Below are positions 18,392 to 26,162 of a stretch of 64,000 nt of DNA, in pieces. Under the pieces are notes generated by a model. That model worked only from the letters and a program-made list of their open reading frames with translations, was not told the origin of the DNA and ran no database searches. Positions within the stretch are counted from its first letter, which is position 1. Each line of letters starts with the position of its first letter. A program made the translations under genes and the position numbers. The DNA lies in the NCBI GenBank assembly GCA_963764565.1, contig CAVXTD010000046.1:46533-110532 (forward strand). Direction: 5' to 3'. This DNA is from DATBLE01 sp963764565. Lineage in GTDB: Bacteria > Actinomycetota > Thermoleophilia > Gaiellales > Gaiellaceae.

Positions 18392-18809
18392 AGCGCTCGA
18401 GGATCGCGGTCGACGAGTCCACGACGGTGTCGAGGTATACCACCTCGATCCTGCGCTCAGCGCAGATCGCCAGCTCTTCCTCGGGCAGCCGGCCGCGCCA
18501 GTCCGCGCCCTTCGCGTAGAACCGCGGCTCGAGTAGGCGGAGCACCTCGGCCGTCGAGACCTGCGAGAGGTGCGTGAAGGCGACGAAGCGAATCGCGTCC
18601 ACGACCGCTCCGCGCTCCGCCTGGGCGAGCACGAGCGGGTGCTTCGCCGCCACCCACTCGTCGCGCGTGACGTTGCACAGCACCGGCAGGCCGAGCGCGG
18701 CCGCGGCCTCGAAGTACACGACATGACCGTGATGGAGCGGGTCGAATCCGCCGTCCACCATCGTCACCTGCCCCCGCTGGTTCCCGAGAGCCTCGGTCGA
18801 GACGATCAT
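18366..18809 (-). CDS. Cytidylyltransferase-like nucleotidyltransferase (HxGH)
   Basis: 147 residues from ATG at 18809; an upstream in-frame start at 18848 would overlap the divergent gene. TMVDGGFDPLHHGHVVYFEAA carries the HxGH motif of the glycerol-3-phosphate/heptose nucleotidyltransferase family, and DTVVDSSTAILERY ends with the S(T/S)xxI nucleotide motif. FYAKGADWRG matches the family's FVKGxDY region. It may activate a phosphorylated polyol or heptose. It is the first gene of the nonulosonate minus operon, divergent from the next gene with only 15 nt between start codons. Confidence 0.75.
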   Translation of the reverse strand: MIVSTEALGNQRGQVTMVDGGFDPLHHGHVVYFEAAAALGLPVLCNVTRDEWVAAKHPLVLAQAERGAVVDAIRFVAFTHLSQVSTAEVLRLLEPRFYAKGADWRGRLPEEELAICAERRIEVVYLDTVVDSSTAILERYARSGRAS

Positions 18810-18812
18810 TGG

Positions 18813-18818
18813 TAGCTT
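18813..18818 (+). promoter_or_regulatory. TAGCTT -10-like element
   Basis: TAGCTT lies 6 nt before the GTG at 18825, consistent with leaderless transcription; it fills most of the 15-nt gap to the divergent ATG. Confidence 0.45.
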
Positions 18819-18824
18819 CCGCGC

Positions 18825-19568
18825 GTGCTCATCCCCCGCATCTTCCATCAGATCTGGGTCGGCCCGGACCCCTATCCGGAGGAGTTCGTCCCGTATCGGC
18901 AGTCCTGGCTCGACCGGAACCCTGGCTGGAAGCTCGAGCTCTGGACGGAGGACCGCCTCCCGCGGGACGCGCGCAGGCCGGAGGGGCTGGAACTCCTGCG
19001 CAACCCCGCGGAGCGATCGGACATCCTGCGCTTCGAGCTGCTCTCACGGTTCGGCGGCGTCTACCTCGACTGCGACTTCGAATGCCTGCGTCCGATCGAG
19101 CCGCTGCTCGAGGACGTCTCGGCCTTCGCGGGATACCGAAAGCCTGGGCGCGTCAACAACGCCCTCCTCGGCTCGGTTCCCGGCCATCCGTTCGTCGAGC
19201 GCGCGCTCACCCTGATCCGCCCACGGGCGACCTGGGGCACGGTCGACAAGGAGGGGACCGGCCCGCTCTTCCTCGACCGCGTGCTCGAAGAGTTCCCGGA
19301 CGTCTCCCGCTTCGAGCCGCCGGTCTTCTACCCGAGGAGCGGGGCACAGCGCGAGTCGGCGTATGGGATCCACCACCGGGCACGGTCGTGGAAGGACGCG
19401 GAGGGGCTTCACTCGTCCCTGGACAAGACCGAGAAGCGGCTGAGGAGCGCCCAGGAAGAGGCACGCGAGTGGCGGCTGCGCTGCGAGCGCGCCGAGGCCG
19501 AACTCGTCCGGCTTCGGCCGGGATCACCGGTCGCGCGTGTTCTGAAGCGGTTCGTGCGCAGCGCCTAA
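18825..19568 (+). CDS. Glycosyltransferase with DXD motif (Gly_transf_sug / capsular type)
   Basis: 247 residues, a clear paralogue of the gene at 15080-15883: IPRIFHQIWVGPDPYPEEF, NPGWKLELWTEDRLP, SDILRFELLSRFGGVYLDCDF with the DxD, NNALLGSVPGHPF, GTGPLFLDR and AYGIHHRARSWKD. The C-terminus is a charged helix (LDKTEKRLRSAQEEAREWRL), a probable coiled coil. It stands alone on + under its own leaderless-type promoter; its last 45 nt overlap the 3' end of the convergent gene. Probably adds one sugar of the repeat unit. Confidence 0.85.
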   Translation: MLIPRIFHQIWVGPDPYPEEFVPYRQSWLDRNPGWKLELWTEDRLPRDARRPEGLELLRNPAERSDILRFELLSRFGGVYLDCDFECLRPIEPLLEDVSAFAGYRKPGRVNNALLGSVPGHPFVERALTLIRPRATWGTVDKEGTGPLFLDRVLEEFPDVSRFEPPVFYPRSGAQRESAYGIHHRARSWKDAEGLHSSLDKTEKRLRSAQEEAREWRLRCERAEAELVRLRPGSPVARVLKRFVRSA

Positions 19569-20558
19569 CGCTCCTGCAAAGGCCTCGATCACGCCCGGGT
19601 CGCCGGCGGCGACCCGATCGTAGACGGCGCCCGGCGCGGCGCGCCGGATCACCTCGAGGTGGAGCGGGACGGTCTGCTCGATCTCGTAGAAGGTCAGGGT
19701 CGGCACGCCGAGAAGCGGCCCGAGGTAGGAGAACCCCCCGTAGGTCGCGACGAGACCTCTGGCACCGGCAATGATCCGAGTCTGGACGGCGAGGTTGTCC
19801 TCTGGCCGCAGCCGATCCTCGATCGCGTGAACGCGGTCGTGGCGCGTCGTCCATTCCTCGTGGTCGTCGACGAGTAGGCCCGTGCTGAGCAAGACGACGT
19901 CGATCTCGTCGGCAAGCCGCTCGATCGTGCGCTGGAAGAAGGCCCTGTTCGCAGGGCTGGGAGTGACGCACTCGTTGAAGTACAGCTTGACCGCGACGTA
20001 GTCGCGAGTCGGGACGAGCTGGGTGTCCGGCTCCACGGCGAGCTGCCGATACTCGAGCCGCGGCCACAGCTCGTCGAGAGGAACGTCCTTGAACCAGAGC
20101 CCACGCAGGCGCGTGAACATGAGGCCTGGGTGGATGACGGTCAGGGGGCCTAGCCGCTCCTCGGCGAGGGCGACGAGTTGGCGATCGAAGCGATCCCAGC
20201 GAAGCTGCTTCAGGTCGCGGGCACGGCGGCGGCGACCGTCCAGGCTGGGCAGGTAGCGCTCGGGCGGCATCATCGAGAGGACGTCGAGCGCGTTCGAGGC
20301 GAAGTCTCGGTACCAGAGCGCCGCGCCGCCCCGCGTCATCACCGTCACCTGCTCGGGCGGGATCCCGTGGCGGTGAAGCTCGCGCCGCATGAACGGGATC
20401 CAGTACTCGAGCTCGTAGCCGATCTCGCCGAGGAAAGGACCAAGGAGTAGCCGTGCGCCGGTCATCGCCGCTCGCCGGAGGGATCGTTCGGTCAGTCGGG
20501 CCCGGCCACGCACGTCGAGCTCGCGGACGGCCGCCGAGACAAGCCTGCGCGGGGTCAC
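19524..20558 (-). CDS. Glycosyltransferase-like protein (GEIGYE type)
   Basis: 344 residues from GTG at 20558, which overlaps the FkbM stop (GTGA). Near residue 40 it has LLLGPFLGEIGYELEYW, and the C-terminal half has TRIIAGARGLVATYGGFSYL followed by GPLLGVPTLTFYE, the latter like the nucleotide-binding lobe of glycosyltransferases. The GEIGYE segment recalls GEFGFEVLNW in the middle domain of the 1181-residue protein at 28489-32034, so both may share a fold. Function otherwise unrecognised. Position next to an FkbM methyltransferase suggests glycan assembly plus capping methylation (inference). Confidence 0.55.
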   Translation of the reverse strand: MTPRRLVSAAVRELDVRGRARLTERSLRRAAMTGARLLLGPFLGEIGYELEYWIPFMRRELHRHGIPPEQVTVMTRGGAALWYRDFASNALDVLSMMPPERYLPSLDGRRRRARDLKQLRWDRFDRQLVALAEERLGPLTVIHPGLMFTRLRGLWFKDVPLDELWPRLEYRQLAVEPDTQLVPTRDYVAVKLYFNECVTPSPANRAFFQRTIERLADEIDVVLLSTGLLVDDHEEWTTRHDRVHAIEDRLRPEDNLAVQTRIIAGARGLVATYGGFSYLGPLLGVPTLTFYEIEQTVPLHLEVIRRAAPGAVYDRVAAGDPGVIEAFAGALGAAHEPLQNTRDR

Positions 20559-21511
20559 GCGCGTCGGACGAGTAGCAGGTCCTGGCAGTGCTGGAACGAG
20601 TCGACGAGCGTGCCGAGCTCGCCGATCGGATGGGTCGCCCGGCCCTGCTTCGAGTGCTTGCGGAGCTCGACGATGTCCGTGTAGCTCCCGCTCAGGGCCG
20701 CCAGGACGGCGACTCTCGTCGGCGGGACGGCCACCCAGGGCCGCGCCGTCTCGGGATCACCCTTCACCTGCCGGATCGCGACGACAATGGGCGTGCCGGC
20801 CTCGATCAGGCTCGAGGCACCGGCGAGGACCGCCGGCTCGTGTCCCTGCGCGTCGATCCAGACCAGCCCGACCCGCTCCGGAACGATTGCCCCGCGTGCG
20901 ACGAGTCCGTCGAGCGTGACTGCCTCGACTGCTACGGCCGACTGACCGGACCCCGGCCGGCGACCCGGTGGCCGCCCATGTTCGCACTCGAGAGGTCGAG
21001 CAAGATCTGTCCCTCCTCATCGCTCGCTGCGGCTGGAATGGTCCGCACGCGCGCCTCGAGCTCGTTCAGGACGACGTTCAGGCGCAGCACCCGGCCGTTC
21101 TCGGGCGAAGGCTCGATCGCAACCGCTGAGGCGAAGCCGTGACGCCGGAGCGCCATCACCGTCGTGGTGCCGATGTTTGCGCCGACGTCGACCAGCACCG
21201 GCTCTCCGGGCAGGCGGATCCCGTGATCGGTCATCCACTCGACGGCGCGCTCGAGGACGGTCATGTCCTTTCGCCACCGCCCGACGAAGACTTGCCTGCC
21301 GAGTCCCTGGTCTCGGGTCGACGTGAGGAACATCTCGTCGCCGAGCTCCACGGCGACGTACGGCGTCATCGAAGCGGCCTCGGCGAGAAATGCGCGCGCG
21401 TCTCGTCTTCTCGGCCTTGGCCGCTTGTCGTTGGGCTCTCCGCAGCGCCTTCTTGGAGGTTGGGACAGTTGGCCGCGAGGATCCGCCGGCCACGTGCCGG
21501 AGAACCCTCAT
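20555..21511 (-). pseudogene. FkbM-family methyltransferase, frameshifted
   Basis: Read from ATG 21511: a basic N-terminus (TSKKALRRAQRQAAKAEKTR), a shift near 21395 inside a GCGCGC run, then FLAEAASMTPYVAVELGDEM, the SAM motif VLVDVGANIGTTTVMAL, IEPSPENGRVLRLNVVLNEL, and after a second shift near 20940 the LDGL and VWIDAQGHEPAVLAGAS block typical of FkbM (the acidic post-II motif). FkbM enzymes O-methylate sugars or polyketides. Both shifts are one-base, so the protein may be intact in the living cell. A close relative with the same TPYVAVE block is at 46214-47587. Confidence 0.7.
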
Positions 21512-21571
21512 GATCGCTGACCCGTCGCTGGCATAGCCGTTCGTCGTGGGCCCTGTATCGAAGCCACCGGA

Positions 21572-21577
21572 TAGCCT
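21572..21577 (+). promoter_or_regulatory. TAGCCT -10-like element
   Basis: TAGCCT plus 7 nt precedes the GTG at 21585 and decides that start over the upstream in-frame GTG at 21546. Confidence 0.45.
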
Positions 21578-21584
21578 AGAGGCC

Positions 21585-23049
21585 GTGGCGCGGCGCAAGC
21601 GGATCCTCTTCTTCACGTGGCGTTGGGTGCTGCGGCGGTTCGTGAACGTCGTGGCGGAACTCGATGCCCGCGGCCATGAGGTCGTGATCGCGTTCCCGCG
21701 GGGGCTCCAGCGATCGCTTCCGGAAGGGGTCCACGATCTTCATCGCGTCAGACGCGCCGTCTACGACGAAGTGTCGGACACGGAGGTCGGACGCGCCCTC
21801 GCGCTCCTGCGCCACAGCCGTGACTACGCGTGGTACCTGTCGCCCGAGCACGCTGTCGCCGCTCACAATCGTCGGCGCGCGCTCAACTACCTGGTCCGCT
21901 CCGCATCGGCGTGGACTCGGGAGGCCGATCCCGCCTGGCCCGATCCGCCGCTTGCGCTCGACGAGGAGGTCCGGGCGTCGGTCGCTGCGTCACTCGAGAC
22001 CCTCGAGCGGCTCGATCCACCCGACCCGGGCGTCGTCGCGTTCATGCGCCGCGAGCGCCGGACGCGGTGCTCGTCAGCCCACTTCTCCATCAGCGGCTGC
22101 ATCAGACGGAGATCGTCAAGGCAGCGAGATCGCTCGGCATCCCGAGCGGCTTTCTCGTCTACAGCCTCGACAACCTCTCGAACAAGGCACGGATCCACGT
22201 CGCGCCCGACCGCACCTTCGTCTGGAACGAGTTCCAGGCTCGCGAGGCCGTCGAGCTCCACGGAATCGATCCGGCCGTCGGTCGTCGTGACCGGCGCCGC
22301 CCGCTGGGACGCGTTCCGGCGATGCAGCCGTCGGTCGACCGTGGCGAGCTTCTGTCGTATGCACGGCTTTGACCCCGATCGTCCGATCGTCCTCTACGTC
22401 GCGTCTTCGGTGGGAATCTGCCCCGACGAGACGCTTGTCGTCGACCGGTGGCTGGATGCAGTCCGGCAAGCGCCGGCCCCGCTCGGCCGGGCGAACCTCC
22501 TCATCCGGCCCCATCCCGGCAGTCGCAAGTACGGGAAGCTGTGGTCGGAGTGGGCGACCGGGCACGAGCGCGTCTCGATCTCGCAGAATCCTCGTTCGGC
22601 CGACCAGGGCCTCTACGACAGCCTTCACCACGCTGCCGCGGTGGTCGGCCTGAACACCAGCGCAGAGATCGAGGCGAGCATGCTCGAGAAGCCCGTCTAC
22701 ACGTTCTCGGCGGGCGACCTCGCCCCCGGGCAGAAGGGGACGCGCCACTTCTACTATCTGCTGGAGGGGCACGGCGGCGTCGTCACTCACAGCGAGACCT
22801 TGGCGGAGCACGTCCGGGCGCTCGCGAGGGCATCTAGGGCAAGATCGATCGCGCGGCGATGCGCGCCTTCTGGGAGCGCTGGGTCGGCCGCGCGGCGTCG
22901 AGCGGCAGGTCGCACCGATCGTCGCCGACGAGATCCTGAAGCTCGCGGGCGGCGAGCGCTCGCGCGTCCGTCTTCCGCGCCCGCGCCGCGACGGGCGTTC
23001 AGCTCGCGCGTCTCTCAGCCGCCTCCGAAGCCTCATCGACACGCGCTGA
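21585..23049 (+). pseudogene. GT-B-type transferase-like protein, frameshifted (family copy 6)
   Basis: Starts at GTG 21585 (VARRKRILFFTWRWVLRRF). The segment from about 22065 to 22275 is in another frame (DAVLVSPLLHQRLHQTEIVK, YSLDNLSNKARIHVAPD, FVWNEFQAREAVELHG); reading returns to the first frame with VVVTGAARWDAF, RPHP and GLNTSAEIEASMLEK, then shifts again near 22835 and ends at TGA 23047-23049. With those one-base repairs the protein is full length. It is a near neighbour in sequence of copy 7 immediately downstream, sharing LHHAA.VVGLNTSA and EKPVYTFSAG, so the pair is a tandem duplication. Trp of SWDNL is Leu here. Confidence 0.7.
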
Positions 23050-23084
23050 TTCGCCGGCGGCGAGGAACTCGTCCGAGCACGCGA

Positions 23085-24464
23085 ATGCGCATCCTCTTCT
23101 TCACCAAGATCCTCACGCTTCCTCCGTTCGTCGACGTCGTCCTCGAGCTCGCCGGGCGGGGGGCGGAGATCGTCGTCGCATCGCCGTCGGACGAGCGGGA
23201 GCGCGAGGTGGATCCAGCGCTCCTCGCATCGCCCGCGGTTCGCTTCATCTCGTATGACGAGACCGCCGACGAGACCGCAGGTCGCGCGGCCGAGCTGCTC
23301 CGCCGTGCGCGGGACTACTGCTGGTACCTCGCGCCCGAGCACGCGGTCGCCTCGTACAACCGCAGGCGGGCGCTCGACCGCTTCGTCGAGGTCGCCTTCG
23401 ACGTCGACCGCGCGCCGAAGTCCTGGCCGGATCCGCTGATCGCCCTCCGACCCGAGGCACAGGCCGCGCTCGAGCGCATGCTCGGGGTACTCGAGCGGCA
23501 GCTCGACCCGGATCCTGGCGTCGTCCGCCTGATCGAGTCCTACCGGCCGGATGCCATCCTCGTGACACCGCTGATCCGGCCGCGCGTGCATCAGACGGAG
23601 GTGGTCAAGGCGGCGCGGGCGCTCGGCGTCCCAAGCGGATTCCTCGCCTACAGTTGGGACAGCCTCTCGAACAAGGGACGCCTGCACGCCGAGCCGGACC
23701 GCGTCTACGTCTGGAACGACGTCCACCGCCGGGAAGCCGTCGAGTTGCACGGTGTCGACCCCGACCGGGTCGTCGTGGTCGGCGCCGCGCAGTGGGACGG
23801 GTTCTTCGCGCTCGGGCCTTCGTCAAGCCGGGAGGAGTTCTGTGCACAGCACGGGTTCGATCCGGACCGGCCGATCGTGCTCTACCTCGGCTCGACGAAA
23901 ACCGTCTGTCCCGACGAGCCGCCGGTGATCGAGCGCTGGCTCGAGGCGCTGCGCGACGGGCCTGCCGCAGTTCGTGACGCGAACGTTCTCGTCCGCCGGC
24001 ATCCAAACCTGGGTCGGATGTCCAAGGACTGGCTCGAGCGCGTGCCGCGCGGGTCCGGCGTCTCCGTCAGCGACCCGCTCACGAAGCGAGGGCAAAGCCT
24101 CTTCGACGAGCTCCATCACGCCGCCGTCGTCGTGGGCCTGAACACGAGCGCGCAGATCGAGGCGAGCATCCTCGAAAAGCCGGTCTACACCTTCTCGGCC
24201 GGCGCACTCGCGCCCGGGCAGGAGGGAACGCTCCACTTCTACAACCTCCTCGAAGGACACGGCGGCGTCGTCAGGCTCAGCGAGACGTTGGAGGACCACG
24301 TCCTGCAGCTCGAACGGGGCCTTGCCGGGGACTTCGACCGTGCCGCAGTCCGCCGCTTCTGCGAGAGTCGCGTCCGGCCACGCGGCCTCGACCGGCCAGT
24401 CTCGCCGATCCTCGCGGACGAGATCCTTCAGCTCGCGCCGGCGGCCCTGGCGAGCGCGATCTAG
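23085..24464 (+). CDS. GT-B-type surface-glycan transferase-like protein (family copy 7)
   Basis: 459 residues from ATG 23085, intact. Motifs: MRILFFTKILTLPPFVDVVL start, WYLAPEHAVASYNRRRAL, DAILVTPLIRPRVHQTEVVK, YSWDSLSNKGRLH, VYVWND, RRHP instead of RPHP, GLNTSAQIEASILEKPVYTF and VRPRGLDRPVSP. Copies 5-7 form a subgroup by the LAPGQxGTxHFYxLLEGHGG block. The gene follows copy 6 by 35 nt and its stop overlaps that of a convergent FkbM gene (CTAG). The product is probably cytoplasmic and acts at the inner face of the membrane. Confidence 0.8.
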   Translation: MRILFFTKILTLPPFVDVVLELAGRGAEIVVASPSDEREREVDPALLASPAVRFISYDETADETAGRAAELLRRARDYCWYLAPEHAVASYNRRRALDRFVEVAFDVDRAPKSWPDPLIALRPEAQAALERMLGVLERQLDPDPGVVRLIESYRPDAILVTPLIRPRVHQTEVVKAARALGVPSGFLAYSWDSLSNKGRLHAEPDRVYVWNDVHRREAVELHGVDPDRVVVVGAAQWDGFFALGPSSSREEFCAQHGFDPDRPIVLYLGSTKTVCPDEPPVIERWLEALRDGPAAVRDANVLVRRHPNLGRMSKDWLERVPRGSGVSVSDPLTKRGQSLFDELHHAAVVVGLNTSAQIEASILEKPVYTFSAGALAPGQEGTLHFYNLLEGHGGVVRLSETLEDHVLQLERGLAGDFDRAAVRRFCESRVRPRGLDRPVSPILADEILQLAPAALASAI

Positions 24465-25321
24465 GGAATCAGAAGGATGTCGGTCTCGGTGCGTCGGCCT
24501 GTGCTCAGCCGCGCAACGACGTCGTCGATCGCGCCGACCGGCAGATCGGGATTTCGCGTCCGCAGGTCGGCAACTCCACTGTAAGACATCACGAGCGGCG
24601 GCAGAGGCATCAGGCTCCGGCTCGCCTCGAAGACGACCGGGACGCGCGCTTTGAGCAGCCGCTCCGACCCCGCCAGCACCTGCGGCTCCAGGCCGTTGAC
24701 GTCGATCCACACGAGACCGATGTCGTCGGACCCCAACCCGAGGCGGTCCAACAATCCGTCGAGTGATACCGCCTCGACCTCGATCGTCTCCTTGGATCCC
24801 TCGGCCGGACCAAACAGCCGGTGGCTGCCGGACGATCCTTTGCTCAGAGCGAGCTCAACGGGCCCCGAAGTCTGCGCTGCGGCGAGCTGGTGCGCGTCGA
24901 CCCGATCGTCGAGGAAGTTGAGCGCGAGGTTCGCTCGCAACAGAGAGAAATTCTCCGGCTCGGGCTCTAGCGCGATCGCACGTCGGAACCCGGCGGCGCC
25001 GACGGCGACGAGGCAGGCGGTGCCCACGTTCGCGCCAACGTCGAGGAAGGCGCGCTCTCGCGCGTGCTCTCCAAGCCCCCTCGCGTCGAGACGAGCAAGA
25101 GCCCGCCGCAGCGTCCTGGCGTCGCGGCGGCGGCGCTTCGCGAAGAATCTGAGCCCGAGCCCTCCGTCCGCCGTCGAGAGGAGGAACCGAAGTCCCTCGT
25201 GTTCGACAGCCACAATCGGCGTGTGCGCCCGGGCGTGGTGGAAGAACTGCGCGCGAACGTCACGCTCCGCCCGCGCGGCTGCACGCTCGTCCGCAAACCG
25301 GCGAGAGAGACGCAGTTTCAT
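24461..25321 (-). CDS. FkbM-family methyltransferase
   Basis: 286 residues from ATG 25321, chosen because a TAGGCT element sits 7 nt upstream; a 53-residue in-frame extension looks non-coding. FLDVGANVGTACLVAVGAAG is SAM motif I, IALEPEPENFSLLRANLALN motif II region, and LVWIDVNGLEPQVLAGSERL the FkbM post-II block. The N-terminus (KLRLSRRFADERAAARAERD) is a basic helix. It probably O-methylates a sugar of the glycan. Unlike the FkbM gene at 20.5 kb it has no frameshift. C-terminus ends near TETDILLIP, typical of the family. Confidence 0.82.
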   Translation of the reverse strand: MKLRLSRRFADERAAARAERDVRAQFFHHARAHTPIVAVEHEGLRFLLSTADGGLGLRFFAKRRRRDARTLRRALARLDARGLGEHARERAFLDVGANVGTACLVAVGAAGFRRAIALEPEPENFSLLRANLALNFLDDRVDAHQLAAAQTSGPVELALSKGSSGSHRLFGPAEGSKETIEVEAVSLDGLLDRLGLGSDDIGLVWIDVNGLEPQVLAGSERLLKARVPVVFEASRSLMPLPPLVMSYSGVADLRTRNPDLPVGAIDDVVARLSTGRRTETDILLIP

Positions 25322-25328
25322 CGCGGTC

Positions 25329-25334
25329 AGCCTA
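25329..25334 (-). promoter_or_regulatory. TAGGCT -10-like element (minus strand)
   Basis: Minus-strand TAGGCT lies 7 nt before the ATG of the FkbM gene at 25321; leaderless-type spacing. Confidence 0.5.
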
Positions 25335-25403
25335 GCCGCGGCTTCGCCGCGCGGCCCCCGGCATGCGCCCGACTCTCGTCGCTTTGGCGCAGGGTGCACC
25401 GTA

Positions 25404-25409
25404 TAGGAT
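25404..25409 (+). promoter_or_regulatory. TAGGAT -10-like element
   Basis: TAGGAT (within TATAGGAT) is followed by exactly 6 nt and the GTG of the sulfotransferase gene at 25416. Confidence 0.5.
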
Positions 25410-25415
25410 GCCGGC

Positions 25416-26159
25416 GTGCAAAACGGCACGGAACGTCCCGTCAAGCGCATGGCGCTTGTCGGAATGGGCCGGAGCGGCACGTCGTTTCTCGCTCAGTTCT
25501 TGTCGAAGTCTGGAGTGTTTTTCGATCAGGGGCCAGGCAAGGCCGGCAAGCTCGAGCATCCAATGGCGAGAGAGATCAACGATGGTATTTGCACGGAAAT
25601 CTTCGGCGCAACAAAGGGCCTTCCCTATGGAAGGCTGCCCGCGACCGAGATCCACATTGGAGAGCCGTGGACGGGTAGGGTGGCCGGCTTCGTGGAGCAC
25701 ATGGATCGACTGGCCGCCGAGAACGGCGCGCCTGCGTACTGGGCGGTCAAGGATCCGCGCACCACGATCCTGCATTCCCTTTGGCTCGACCAGTTCGACG
25801 TGATCGTCGCCATCTTCCGCAGTCCGTACCAGGTGGTCGGTTCCTTTCTCAAGCAGGGATGGATTCACGGGTTGAGGAAACGGCGGACCGCCCTTCGGTA
25901 CTGGACTCGCTTCAACCGATCGCTGTTGGCGATTCAGGCGGAGAATCGTGGCGGGAAGCCCATCTACGTGTTGGACTTCAATGCGGATATGCCCAAGCAA
26001 CTCGCGAATCTCTGCGAGCGGTTGGGGATACCCAGAAACGAGGAGGCGTTTGCGCTCTACAGGGACACCGCCAATCGCGAGGCAGGTCGTCTCAGCCCCG
26101 CGTCTCGTCAAGCTAACAGCGTGTACAAAGAATTGTTGAGGGTGAGGAATCTGCTGTAG
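25416..26159 (+). CDS. Sulfotransferase-like P-loop protein
   Basis: 247 residues. N-terminal LVGMGRSGTSFLAQFLSKSG is the PAPS 5'-phosphosulfate-binding P-loop of sulfotransferases; YWAVKDPRTTILHSLWL and VAIFRSPYQVVGSFL match the second phosphate-binding segment (RxPxxxxxSxL). It would transfer sulfate from PAPS to a glycan hydroxyl. Two sequence lines inside the gene count 58% and 52% GC by hand, well below the roughly 70% of the surrounding locus, so it may have been acquired separately. GTG start is supported by the TAGGAT element; the stop lies 4 nt from the convergent transketolase stop. Confidence 0.75.
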   Translation: MQNGTERPVKRMALVGMGRSGTSFLAQFLSKSGVFFDQGPGKAGKLEHPMAREINDGICTEIFGATKGLPYGRLPATEIHIGEPWTGRVAGFVEHMDRLAAENGAPAYWAVKDPRTTILHSLWLDQFDVIVAIFRSPYQVVGSFLKQGWIHGLRKRRTALRYWTRFNRSLLAIQAENRGGKPIYVLDFNADMPKQLANLCERLGIPRNEEAFALYRDTANREAGRLSPASRQANSVYKELLRVRNLL

Positions 26160-26162
26160 CGC

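Noticed and set aside
21546..24464. A single 972-residue double-transferase
   Set aside because: Two compensating frameshifts and a third near 22835 make the reading continuous; corrected, copy 6 ends at 23049 and copy 7 starts at 23085.
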